Source: Tissierellia bacterium (GTDB lineage: Bacteria; Bacillota; Clostridia; Tissierellales; Sedimentibacteraceae). From it: 5,674 nt of DNA. This document shows positions 1 through 5,286 of this stretch, one piece after another. A program made the position numbers and the translations under genes. The DNA is taken from assembly GCA_028700795.1 (NCBI GenBank), contig JAQVRY010000010.1:1-5674 (forward strand). Reading direction: 5' to 3'. The notes under the pieces were generated by a model that was not told the DNA's origin, did no database searches, and saw only the letters and a program-made list of their open reading frames with translations. Positions within the stretch are counted from its first letter, which is position 1, and each line of letters begins with the position of its first letter.

Positions 1-13
1 GGTTAGGGCATCT

Positions 14-1123
14 TTAGCTTATCCTCACCGGCAGAACCATGTAAATATAATTGTCCTTATTTTCTTCATTTTCTTCTTTAATAAAACATGGATTATTTTT
101 TCCAATTAAATTCAGTGAAATCATTTCACTGTCTATAACTTTTAAATAATCTAAAATATACTTTGAATTAAAACCTATTTTAATATCTTCTCCTTCTTTA
201 TCAACAGATATATTTTCTTCAACATTTCCGTATTCAGAAGCAGAATAAATTTGCATATTGAAATCCTTAATATCCAAAATAATTAAATTATTCTTATCAT
301 CTCTTGCAAGAAGTGAAGCTCTTTCAATACTGTCTCTAATCTCTTCAGTATTGACTTTTATAACAGTAACATAATTATCTTTTATAATTCCTTCGTAGTC
401 TATGAATTTTCCTTCCAAAAGGTTTGAAATTATAATTGTGTTTTCAACTTTAAAGGAAATATGGCTTTCAGACACCGTTATTTCCGTTTCATCTTTATTT
501 TCTTCAATAATTCTAAGTATTTCAAACAATGTTTTAGAAGGTATAACTATTGAAATATCTCCATTATAGTCAACTTTTTCCTTTTTTACCGCCATTCTGT
601 ACCCGTCAAGAGCTGCAATGATACATAAATTATTTTTGATTTCAATAAGACAACCTGTAAATATGGGTTTAATATTCTCTATTGCTGCAGCAAAATATGT
701 ATGTTTTATTAAACTCTTAAGCACTTCTGATTTTATTCTAAAAGATTCTCCCTCATTATCGAATGTATTGTTAGGATATTCATCAGCTGAATTGCCAAGT
801 ATATTGATTTCAGAATTCAAGCATTTTATTTCCATGTTATTGTTTCCCGTAGTTTCAATAAACACATATGTATTTGACGGAAGTTTTCTGACAAAATCAC
901 CGATTAATCTGGACTGAACTACAATTGATCCTTCTACTTCAATTTCACAGGGAGAATATGTTTTGATTCCTAAATCTAAATCTGTTGCTGTTAAAATAAG
1001 CATATTATTTTTTGCTTCAATAAGTATTCCTGACAGAATAGGAAGAGGTGTTCTTGAAGAAACAGCCTTTTGCACTATATTAATAGATTTATTAAGTTCA
1101 TTTTGGTTAATTGTTACTTTCAT
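14..1123 (-). CDS. dnaN: DNA polymerase III beta subunit (sliding clamp)
   Basis: The 369-residue product is the ring-shaped processivity clamp that encircles DNA and tethers the replicative polymerase, ligase and mismatch-repair proteins. Its length is typical of the family (about 365-380). Three clamp folds fit residues about 1-120, 125-245 and 250-369. Visible family motifs are SRTPLPIL at 23-30, TATDLDLG at 45-52, the ALDGYRMAV segment near 171-179 in the second fold, and the C-terminal YMVLPVRIS, which lines the partner-binding pocket. The ATG is preceded by AAAGGAG (1130-1136 on the complementary strand) with a 6-nt spacer, which fixes the start. It lies downstream of dnaA on the same strand and has its own promoter in the gap. 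The usual FPDY motif after the interdomain region reads FIDY here (240-243). The stop is 13 nt from the window edge, so the next gene is not visible. Confidence 0.98.
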   Translation of the reverse strand: MKVTINQNELNKSINIVQKAVSSRTPLPILSGILIEAKNNMLILTATDLDLGIKTYSPCEIEVEGSIVVQSRLIGDFVRKLPSNTYVFIETTGNNNMEIKCLNSEINILGNSADEYPNNTFDNEGESFRIKSEVLKSLIKHTYFAAAIENIKPIFTGCLIEIKNNLCIIAALDGYRMAVKKEKVDYNGDISIVIPSKTLFEILRIIEENKDETEITVSESHISFKVENTIIISNLLEGKFIDYEGIIKDNYVTVIKVNTEEIRDSIERASLLARDDKNNLIILDIKDFNMQIYSASEYGNVEENISVDKEGEDIKIGFNSKYILDYLKVIDSEMISLNLIGKNNPCFIKEENEENKDNYIYMVLPVRIS

Positions 1124-1148
1124 AATAGGCTCCTTTAATCATATTTAT

Positions 1149-1157
1149 TGTTGATAA
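1149..1157 (-). promoter_or_regulatory. DnaA box (relaxed, TTATCAACA)
   Basis: The plus strand reads TGTTGATAA, the complement of TTATCAACA, one base away from the consensus TTATCCACA. It lies 25 bp upstream of the dnaN start and beyond the trio array. The same 9-mer occurs just upstream of dnaA at 2711-2719. Confidence 0.55.
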
Positions 1158-1195
1158 AATTTTTTGATTTTCATTAATAGAAAGATATAAAAGAT

Positions 1196-1213
1196 TATTA
1201 GTAATATTAGTAG
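1196..1213 (+). promoter_or_regulatory. Candidate DnaA-trio array
   Basis: The plus strand reads TAT TAG TAA TAT TAG TAG as six successive triplets. Four of the six fit the DnaA-trio consensus, which is 5'-[T/A]A[G/A]-3' when read 5' to 3'. The array is followed after 12 nt by the box-like TGTTGAAAA at 1226-1234, which is the trio-then-box polarity expected on the strand that DnaA binds as a filament. In an AT-rich genome such triplets can arise by chance, so the position and the phase carry most of the weight. Confidence 0.5.
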
Positions 1214-1225
1214 GTATTGTTAATT

Positions 1226-1234
1226 TGTTGAAAA
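1226..1234 (-). promoter_or_regulatory. DnaA-box-like site next to the trio array
   Basis: On the dnaA coding strand this reads TTTTCAACA, two differences from TTATCCACA. It is 12 nt from the first TAG-like triplet and is the best candidate for the box that would nucleate a DnaA filament onto the trios. A weaker match, CAATCAACA, lies at 1278-1286 in the same orientation. Confidence 0.45.
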
Positions 1235-1323
1235 CCATATAAAACATTGCATTTTCAAGGTTAAAAAAAATTTATATTGTTGATTGTTTTATTATTTATC
1301 CAAATCATTTAAAATTCTTTGTT

Positions 1324-1352
1324 TTTATAAATAATTACAAACAATTTGTCAA
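1324..1352 (-). promoter_or_regulatory. dnaN promoter, sigma-A type
   Basis: On the minus strand there is a perfect TTGACA -35 (1347-1352), a 17-nt spacer, and a TATAAA -10 (1324-1329, five of six to consensus). Transcription would begin near 1317 and give a leader of roughly 190 nt through the putative unwinding region before the dnaN ribosome binding site. The -35 is embedded in the box-like TTGTCAACA (1346-1354, plus strand), one change from TTATCAACA, so DnaA could in principle affect this promoter. The promoter call rests on sequence match only. Confidence 0.75.
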
Positions 1353-1362
1353 CATTTTTATG

Positions 1363-2697
1363 TTAATTATTAAGCATTGAAATTAAATCTTCAATATTTT
1401 TTTTTGCTTCCTGACTGTTTTCTATATCATCATTAATTTTATTGCAGGCATGAAGAACCGTTGAATGATCTCTTCCTCCAAATTCATCACCTATTTTAGG
1501 CAGAGACAAATCTGTCAACTTTCTTGCTATATACATGGCAATTTGTCTTGGATATGCTATATTTTTAGTTTTTTTCTTGGATACTATTTCATCAATAGAA
1601 ATATTGTAATAATTAGCAACAACTTCTTTAATATCGGAAGCTGATACTTTTTTATTCTTGCTTATCAGGTGTTTTAATGCTTCCTGAGCTAATTCAAGAG
1701 TAACTTCTTTTTTATTTGTAAGGGAAGCATAAGCATAAATACGAATGAGTGCTCCTTCAAGTTTACGTATATTTGATTGTATATGCTGTGCAATGTATGT
1801 AATTACATCATCCGGAATATTGTAGTTTTCAGTTTCAGCCTTTTTTCTTAATATTGCAATTCTCGTTTCATAATCCGGAGGCTGAATATCCGCTATTAAT
1901 CCCCATTCGAAACGTGAACGCAGCCTGTCTTCCAATGTCGGTATTTCCGAAGGTGGATTATCACTTGATACAATAATTTGTTTATTTGCTTCATGCAAAG
2001 CATTAAAGGTGTGAAAGAATTCTTCCTGGGTACTTTCTTTCCCGGCAATAAACTGAATATCGTCAACTAAAAGTACATCGGCTTTTCTGTATGTATTTCT
2101 AAATTCTTCATTAGAGCCGTCTTTAATTGAATTAATAAGATCATTGGTAAACTTCTCGCTGGTCACATACAGTACATAGGTTTCAGGATTGTTATCCAAA
2201 ATATAATGTCCTATTGCATGCATTAAATGTGTTTTTCCAAGGCCCACGCCCCCATATATAAACAAAGGATTATATGCTGTTGAAGGTGCTTCTGCAACAG
2301 CTAAGGAAGCTGCATGAGCAAAACGATTGCTGTTTCCTATTACAAAGCTATCAAATCTGTATTTGGGATTTAGTATTCTTCCGTTATATATGGGATCTGT
2401 ATCGTCTAAACCATTTGTGTCATATTTCTTGATTTCTTCCTTATCGATGTTTTCTCCGGGAATAGTGAATATTAGTTCAATCTCTTTTTTTAAAACATAA
2501 TTAAATGCATTTTTAAGAAAATTATAATGTCTTTTTCTGATTGTATTTCTCAAAAAATCGTCGGCAGTTTCCAAATAAATTGTGTTGTTTTTATACGCTA
2601 CAATTTTAAGTGGCTTAAACCAAGTGTTAAAGCTTACTTGATTAGTATCTTCTTTTACTATTTCAAGTACTTCATTCCATAATTCTTCAAAATTCAT
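1363..2697 (-). CDS. dnaA: Chromosomal replication initiator protein DnaA
   Basis: DnaA is the AAA+ ATPase that binds DnaA boxes in oriC, melts the origin and loads the replicative helicase. It also represses its own gene. The 444 residues match the family length (446 in B. subtilis). Domain I is about 1-75 with the WF motif at 26-27, and a short linker (domain II) spans about 80-105. The AAA+ domain has Walker A GGVGLGKT at 149-156, Walker B LLVDDIQ at 209-215, the SRFEWG arginine-finger box at 261-266 (R262) and sensor II IRKLEGAL at 310-317 (R311). Domain IV carries the DNA-binding helix-turn-helix and the signature GGRDHSTVLHA at 407-417. The ATG follows GGAGG (2704-2708) with a 6-nt spacer, and the relaxed box TTATCAACA (2711-2719) lies directly upstream. 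All key residues are present. Confidence 0.99.
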   Translation of the reverse strand: MNFEELWNEVLEIVKEDTNQVSFNTWFKPLKIVAYKNNTIYLETADDFLRNTIRKRHYNFLKNAFNYVLKKEIELIFTIPGENIDKEEIKKYDTNGLDDTDPIYNGRILNPKYRFDSFVIGNSNRFAHAASLAVAEAPSTAYNPLFIYGGVGLGKTHLMHAIGHYILDNNPETYVLYVTSEKFTNDLINSIKDGSNEEFRNTYRKADVLLVDDIQFIAGKESTQEEFFHTFNALHEANKQIIVSSDNPPSEIPTLEDRLRSRFEWGLIADIQPPDYETRIAILRKKAETENYNIPDDVITYIAQHIQSNIRKLEGALIRIYAYASLTNKKEVTLELAQEALKHLISKNKKVSASDIKEVVANYYNISIDEIVSKKKTKNIAYPRQIAMYIARKLTDLSLPKIGDEFGGRDHSTVLHACNKINDDIENSQEAKKNIEDLISMLNN

Positions 2698-2710
2698 AAA
2701 TTTCCTCCGG

Positions 2711-2742
2711 TGTTGATAAAAAAATTAACAATATGTTGATTA
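2711..2742 (-). promoter_or_regulatory. Two relaxed DnaA boxes at the dnaA start
   Basis: TGTTGATAA (2711-2719) and TGTTGATTA (2734-2742) are the complements of TTATCAACA and TAATCAACA. They share one orientation and start 23 bp apart, about two helical turns. The first abuts the GGAGG of dnaA, so bound DnaA there would sit in the leader or block transcript elongation. A role in dnaA autoregulation is inferred. Confidence 0.6.
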
Positions 2743-2768
2743 ATATCTTATATATTGATAATATTAAG

Positions 2769-2798
2769 GGTATAAACAGGTGTTTATAAAAATGTGAA
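2769..2798 (-). promoter_or_regulatory. dnaA: Weak candidate dnaA promoter
   Basis: The minus strand reads TTCACA (2793-2798, five of six to TTGACA), an 18-nt spacer, then TATACC (2769-2774, four of six to TATAAT). This would give a leader of roughly 65 nt before the dnaA ATG. The inverted box palindrome at 2771-2788 covers the spacer and -10, which would suit autorepression. The match is modest and AT-rich DNA offers many such pairs. Confidence 0.3.
2771..2788. promoter_or_regulatory. Palindrome of two inverted DnaA-box-like sites
   Basis: The sequence TATAAACA-GG-TGTTTATA is a perfect 8-bp inverted repeat with a 2-bp centre. Each half extends into a box-like 9-mer: GTATAAACA (2770-2778, plus) and TTATAAACA (2781-2789, minus). 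It lies 74 bp upstream of the dnaA start and overlaps the weak dnaA promoter candidate. It could be a DnaA operator or a site for another dimeric repressor. Confidence 0.5.
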
Positions 2799-2859
2799 CA
2801 TAGTAAGTAATTGAATAATTAATATTTGTATTAATTAATAACAAGTTGTCCGGTTTTTA

Positions 2860-2868
2860 TGTTTATAA
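2860..2868 (-). promoter_or_regulatory. Relaxed DnaA box
   Basis: TGTTTATAA is the complement of TTATAAACA, two changes from consensus, and is identical to the site at 2781-2789. It lies 4 bp from the consensus box at 2873-2881 and faces the opposite way. Confidence 0.45.
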
Positions 2869-2872
2869 AAAG

Positions 2873-2881
2873 TTATCCACA
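2873..2881 (+). promoter_or_regulatory. Consensus DnaA box TTATCCACA
   Basis: This is an exact match to the high-affinity DnaA box on the plus strand, lying within the dnaA-rpmH gap. It is the left member of a same-strand pair spaced 32 bp start to start, about three helical turns. Confidence 0.9.
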
Positions 2882-2904
2882 GACACTTACCATACTATCA
2901 TTTT

Positions 2905-2913
2905 TTATCCACA
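2905..2913 (+). promoter_or_regulatory. Consensus DnaA box TTATCCACA
   Basis: This is the second exact high-affinity DnaA box, in the same orientation as 2873-2881 and next to the AT-rich tract that runs to about 2972. The pair is likely the strongest DnaA-binding point of the origin. Confidence 0.9.
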
Positions 2914-2971
2914 ATTTCAATTCAAATTTAAATATTTTAAAAAATATTTGCAATATATTTAAAAATATAGT

Positions 2972-3034
2972 ATAAAGGTATGGGGACACACCTTTATTAT
3001 AAGGTGAGTCTTTGCGGGTAAAGGAATGTCCCCA
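2972..3034. repeat. REP-like palindromic element
   Basis: The outer arms TGGGGACA (2981-2988) and TGTCCCCA (3027-3034) are perfect inverted repeats. They continue as CCTTTA (2991-2996) with TAAAGG (3019-3024) after a 2x2 mismatch, giving a 14-bp paired stem. A competing hairpin pairs ATAAAGGT (2972-2979) with ACCTTTAT (2990-2997). The left part contains the 20-mer aaggtatggggacacacctt (2975-2994), found again at 5616-5635. GGGGACA / TGTCCCC palindromes of this kind resemble REP elements mobilised in trans by IS200-like REP-associated transposases. I see no transposase here. It ends 9 bp before the rpmH -35. Confidence 0.7.
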
Positions 3035-3043
3035 ATTTGGGTG

Positions 3044-3072
3044 TTGACATAAGTATTTATAAATAATATAAT
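3044..3072 (+). promoter_or_regulatory. rpmH operon promoter, perfect sigma-A consensus
   Basis: TTGACA (3044-3049) and TATAAT (3067-3072) are both exact matches, with the optimal 17-nt spacer. Transcription should begin near 3079 and give a leader of about 48 nt to the rpmH start. It is the only strong promoter visible for the rpmH-rnpA-yidD-yidC-jag unit and fits the heavy demand for a ribosomal protein. Confidence 0.92.
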
Positions 3073-3127
3073 TTACTGATATGAGAATTCAAATATTTAT
3101 ATAGATTGGTAACAAGGAGGTGTTTCA

Positions 3128-3262
3128 ATGAAAAGAACTTATCAGCCGAAAAGAAAACAAAGAAGCAGTGAGCATGGATTTTTAAAGAGAATGAGCACAA
3201 AATCCGGAAGGAATGTAATAAAGAGAAGAAGGGCGAGGGGTAGAAGTAAACTGTCAGCATAA
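3128..3262 (+). CDS. rpmH: 50S ribosomal protein L34 (bL34)
   Basis: This 44-residue basic protein is a component of the large ribosomal subunit that contacts 23S rRNA. It begins MKRTYQPKRKQR and ends RGRSKLSA, with the family hallmarks KRTYQP, EHGFLKRM and KSGR. The length of 44 residues is the usual one. The ATG is set by AAGGAGG (3114-3120) with a 7-nt spacer. It heads the plus-strand operon, divergent from dnaA across the origin, which is the normal Firmicute location. A hairpin follows the stop immediately. Confidence 0.98.
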   Translation: MKRTYQPKRKQRSSEHGFLKRMSTKSGRNVIKRRRARGRSKLSA

Positions 3263-3284
3263 GGCCGCATTTGTGGCCTTTTAT
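3261..3284 (+). terminator. Hairpin after rpmH, partial terminator or processing site
   Basis: AAGGCC (3261-3266) pairs with GGCCTT (3275-3280). A G-T and a C-G pair extend it to 8 bp with a 4-nt loop. The run TTTTATT follows. The U-tract is short, and rnpA begins 25 nt further on with no promoter of its own that I can see. It therefore probably lets some transcription through, lowering rnpA-jag output relative to rpmH, or marks the 3' end of a stable rpmH mRNA. Confidence 0.55.
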
Positions 3285-3309
3285 TCCATGTTGTACATAA
3301 GGTAACGAA

Positions 3310-3645
3310 ATGATAATAATTAAGAAGAATAATGATTACAAATCTGTATATAATTGCAATAATTCAATATCTGATCATAATCTTGTATTATTTATAAAAA
3401 AAAATGATTACAACTATAATAGATTTGGCTTTACATCAGCAAAAAAAATTAAGAAAGCAGTGCATCGCAATATTATAAGAAGAAGGCTAAAAGAAATAGT
3501 AAGAGCAAATGAGTATAATTTAAAAAAAGGCTATGATATTGTATTAATGGCCAGAGTTAATGCTGTTGACTCCGATTATAAAAACCTTAAGAGTTCTTTC
3601 ATTAAACTGGTGAAAAGAAAAAAATTAATTAAGGGTATACAATGA
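3310..3645 (+). CDS. rnpA: Ribonuclease P protein component
   Basis: RnpA is the protein cofactor that helps the RNase P ribozyme bind and cleave 5' leaders from precursor tRNAs. The 111 residues fit the family (about 105-125). The diagnostic RNR helix is seen as KKIKKAVHRNIIRRRLKE at 45-62 with R53-N54 and R57-R58, preceded by the strand RFGFTSAKK at 38-46. The later GYDIVLMARVNA strand (74-85) is also typical. The N-terminus is asparagine-rich and diverged. The start has only a weak AAGG (3299-3302) 7 nt upstream, unlike its neighbours, so translation may be low or coupled to transcription from rpmH. No upstream in-frame ATG was found. The stop overlaps the yidD start. Confidence 0.95.
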   Translation: MIIIKKNNDYKSVYNCNNSISDHNLVLFIKKNDYNYNRFGFTSAKKIKKAVHRNIIRRRLKEIVRANEYNLKKGYDIVLMARVNAVDSDYKNLKSSFIKLVKRKKLIKGIQ

Positions 3646-3851
3646 GTAGGGTATTAATTTATATTATACGAATATATCAGAAGTTTTCTTCAAGGTCTGC
3701 AGTCAGACATTGCAGATTTTATCCAACTTGCTCGCAATATTTTGTTGAAGCACTACAAAAATACGGTTTTTTTAAAGGTTCATACTTAGGTATACGAAGA
3801 ATATTAAAATGTCATCCGTTTAATCCGGGAGGGTATGATCCATTGAAATAG
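3642..3851 (+). CDS. yidD: Membrane protein insertion efficiency factor YidD
   Basis: This small 69-residue protein sits at the inner face of the membrane and assists YidC-dependent insertion. It shows the YidD (DUF37) hallmarks: an amphipathic N-terminal helix, YQKF at 12-15, CRFYPTCSQY at 24-33, a glycine-rich turn, and CHPFNPGGYDP at 57-67. Three conserved cysteines are at 24, 30 and 57. The start codon overlaps the rnpA stop in the 4-nt ATGA arrangement, so it is probably translationally coupled. AAGGG lies 6 nt upstream, inside the end of rnpA. yidC follows after 9 nt. Confidence 0.96.
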   Translation: MSRVLIYIIRIYQKFSSRSAVRHCRFYPTCSQYFVEALQKYGFFKGSYLGIRRILKCHPFNPGGYDPLK

Positions 3852-3860
3852 GAGGGTAAG

Positions 3861-4637
3861 ATGAATTTAGATTTTTTGGCAGTGCCTATGGGCATGCTTG
3901 TTAAATTAATATTTGATATGGTTTCTGTTATTGATTCTACTTATATATCTGCTTATTCCATAGCAATTATAATTTCTACCATATTATTTAAATTAGTAGT
4001 ATTGCCTTTAACATTAAAGCAAACTAAATCTATGAAAAGAATGCAGGAAATAAATCCAAAAATTCAGGAGTTACAGCAAAAGTACGGAAAAGATCCTCAA
4101 ACTTTACAAAGAAAACAAATGGAGTTATATAAAGAAATGAATTATAGTCCATTTTCCGGATGTTTGCCTTTGTTAATACAATTTCCAATATTGATTGCAT
4201 TTTTTTATGTTATTCGAGAGCCGGTCAAATATGTTTTTGAAGATCAGGCATTTTTTGATACAATAAATAAAACATTTTTATGGATAAAAGATTTAGGATT
4301 TGCAGAAAATCATTTATTTGAAAACGGTGTTATTAATGGATTGTCAATGGGAGGCATGACACTTCCTTTCATAGGAGGTGCACTTCCAATTTTAGCAGTT
4401 ATTACAGGAATTACAACATATCTTACTACAAAAATGACGTCACAGCCCTCTATAAATGAACAGCAGGCTTCAACTCAAAAAACCATGAATATGATGATGC
4501 CGGTAATGATATTTGTTTTTTCCATACAATTTCCTGCAGGATTGGCATTGTATTGGGTTGTATCAAATGCATTTCAGTTAGTACAACAATATATTGTTTT
4601 AAATTCGTCCAAAAATCCGAAGGAGGAATTAAAATAG
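3861..4637 (+). CDS. yidC: Membrane protein insertase YidC (SpoIIIJ/OxaA family)
   Basis: YidC inserts and folds membrane proteins, alone or with SecYEG. The 258 residues match Gram-positive members, which lack the large extracytoplasmic domain of proteobacterial YidC. Likely membrane segments are 31-50, 99-118, 170-190, 209-223 and 226-246, with a hydrophobic N-terminal stretch at 5-25. A charged coiled-coil-like hairpin loop spans about 53-92. Family motifs are LPLTLKQTKSM (48-58), SPFSGCLPLLIQFPI (96-110) and FPAGLALYW (224-232). The groove residue that is Arg in most homologues is Lys here (K44 in TILFKLVVLPL). There is no lipobox cysteine near the N-terminus. AGGAGG (3850-3855) overlaps the yidD stop, 5 nt before ATG. 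The cytoplasmic tail is short and basic-acidic. Confidence 0.97.
   Translation: MNLDFLAVPMGMLVKLIFDMVSVIDSTYISAYSIAIIISTILFKLVVLPLTLKQTKSMKRMQEINPKIQELQQKYGKDPQTLQRKQMELYKEMNYSPFSGCLPLLIQFPILIAFFYVIREPVKYVFEDQAFFDTINKTFLWIKDLGFAENHLFENGVINGLSMGGMTLPFIGGALPILAVITGITTYLTTKMTSQPSINEQQASTQKTMNMMMPVMIFVFSIQFPAGLALYWVVSNAFQLVQQYIVLNSSKNPKEELK
4620..4626 (+). promoter_or_regulatory. jag ribosome binding site inside yidC
   Basis: AAGGAGG lies within the last codons of yidC, 11 nt before the jag ATG. The jag ATG directly follows the yidC TAG. The site supports this ATG as the start and implies that ribosomes finishing yidC pass over it. Confidence 0.8.
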
Positions 4638-5261
4638 ATGAAAGAATTAACAATTGAAAAATCTACCGTTGAAGAAGCAATAGCTGCAGCACTTGAAGAA
4701 CTAAACGCTGAAAATAATGAGGTTGAAATTGAAATAATAAAAGAGCCTTCAAAAGGTTTTTTCGGCTTAGGCAGCAAGGATGCAAAGGTAAAGGTTACGA
4801 TTACCAATGGTCCTGAAGAGAGAGCAATAAAATTTCTTGATATTTTGCTTAGAAAAATGAACATAGAAGCCAATTATGAAGTTAATTATTCAAACAATAT
4901 TTTAAATGTTGACATAGTAAAAATCGGAGAAGATGATAAAGGAATAGTTATCGGCAAAAGGGGTAAAAATTTAGATGAAATTCAGTTTCTTTTGAATTTA
5001 ATGGTTAATAAAGGAAGAGAGAACTATGTAAGAGTAATTTTCAATGTTGAAGATTACAGGGCAAAGAGGGAAGAAACTTTAAAAAGATTAGCTCTTAAGA
5101 TGGCAGACAAGTGTAAATACTATAATCGTAAAGTGAAACTTGAGCCTATGAATCCTTATGAAAGAAGAATAATTCATTCAACCTTACAGGATGAAAAGGG
5201 AATTATAACTTATTCTGAAGGTGAGGAGCCGTACAGGAAAGTAGTTATAGATAAAAAATAG
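4638..5261 (+). CDS. jag: RNA-binding protein Jag/KhpB (KH and R3H domains)
   Basis: Jag (SpoIIIJ-associated protein, KhpB) is a cytoplasmic RNA-binding protein. In Gram-positive bacteria it acts with KhpA and affects cell division and elongation, and it is almost always encoded after yidC. The 207 residues match the B. subtilis length. The Jag_N domain is about 1-52 with KGFFGLG at 39-45. A KH domain (about 57-135) has the GxxG loop GKRG at 106-109 within GIVIGKRGKNLDEIQ. The R3H domain (about 140-205) has ERRIIH at 175-180, with R176 and H180 in the R-x3-H spacing. All domain-defining residues are present. It is the last gene of the operon, and its stop codon lies inside the terminator stem. 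Confidence 0.97.
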   Translation: MKELTIEKSTVEEAIAAALEELNAENNEVEIEIIKEPSKGFFGLGSKDAKVKVTITNGPEERAIKFLDILLRKMNIEANYEVNYSNNILNVDIVKIGEDDKGIVIGKRGKNLDEIQFLLNLMVNKGRENYVRVIFNVEDYRAKREETLKRLALKMADKCKYYNRKVKLEPMNPYERRIIHSTLQDEKGIITYSEGEEPYRKVVIDKK

Positions 5262-5286
5262 CCCCCTGGAAGGGTTATTTTTTATT
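5251..5286 (+). terminator. Rho-independent terminator of the rpmH-jag operon
   Basis: Bases 5251-5264 pair with 5272-5285 in a 14-bp stem: an A/T-rich lower part, one G-T pair, and a CCC/GGG top. The loop is 7 nt (5265-5271) and the stem runs into a T-rich 3' arm. The jag TAG (5259-5261) lies in the left arm. Runs of A on the left and T on the right mean that it could also act on the other strand. Confidence 0.88.

Larger units (their letters stand above)
1124..1362 (-). other. dnaA-dnaN intergenic region, probable unwinding half of oriC
   Basis: This is 239 bp of strongly AT-rich DNA between dnaA and dnaN. In Bacillus subtilis the equivalent gap carries DnaA boxes, DnaA-trios and the site where the duplex opens. 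Here I see the dnaN promoter next to the dnaA end, box-like 9-mers at 1346-1354, 1278-1286, 1226-1234 and 1149-1157, and TAG-like triplets at 1196-1213. Read along the dnaA coding strand, the order is boxes, then trios, then AT-rich DNA, then dnaN, as in B. subtilis. No clear GC-rich spacer separates the last box from the trios. The assignment as unwinding region is inference from motif order. Confidence 0.7.
2698..3043. other. oriC, DnaA-box cluster upstream of dnaA
   Basis: This gene-free stretch between divergent dnaA and rpmH is where Firmicute origins carry their main DnaA-box clusters. It contains two consensus TTATCCACA boxes (2873-2881 and 2905-2913) and relaxed boxes at 2711-2719, 2734-2742, 2770-2778, 2781-2789 and 2860-2868. 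A nearly pure A/T tract follows at about 2918-2972, including a 9-bp inverted repeat (2930-2938 with 2941-2949). A REP-like hairpin element occupies 2972-3034. With the dnaA-dnaN gap this forms a bipartite origin flanking dnaA. The origin call comes from gene context plus boxes. Confidence 0.9.

Noticed and set aside
1..13. Start of a gene after dnaN (ATG on minus strand at 9-11)
   Set aside because: That ATG is followed by CCC and then a stop, so it opens no frame. The usual downstream genes (an S4-domain protein, recF) would lie outside the window.
618..1154. Plus-strand open frames of 99 and 63 codons
   Set aside because: They lie antisense within or across dnaN, have no ribosome binding site or recognisable domain, and dnaN is unmistakable.
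2996..3001. TATAAT on the minus strand as a dnaA -10
   Set aside because: No -35-like hexamer lies at the right distance, and the bases belong to the REP-like hairpin element.
3057..3260. Minus-strand open frame of 67 codons
   Set aside because: It is the antisense of rpmH and its leader, rich in Phe and Ser because rpmH is Lys/Arg rich. It is not a gene.
3861..3935. Lipoprotein signal peptide on YidC
   Set aside because: The N-terminal hydrophobic stretch has no cysteine, so there is no lipobox, unlike some Gram-positive YidC proteins.
4450..4873. Two minus-strand open frames opposite yidC and jag
   Set aside because: Both are antisense shadows of well-supported genes and show no start signal or family motif.
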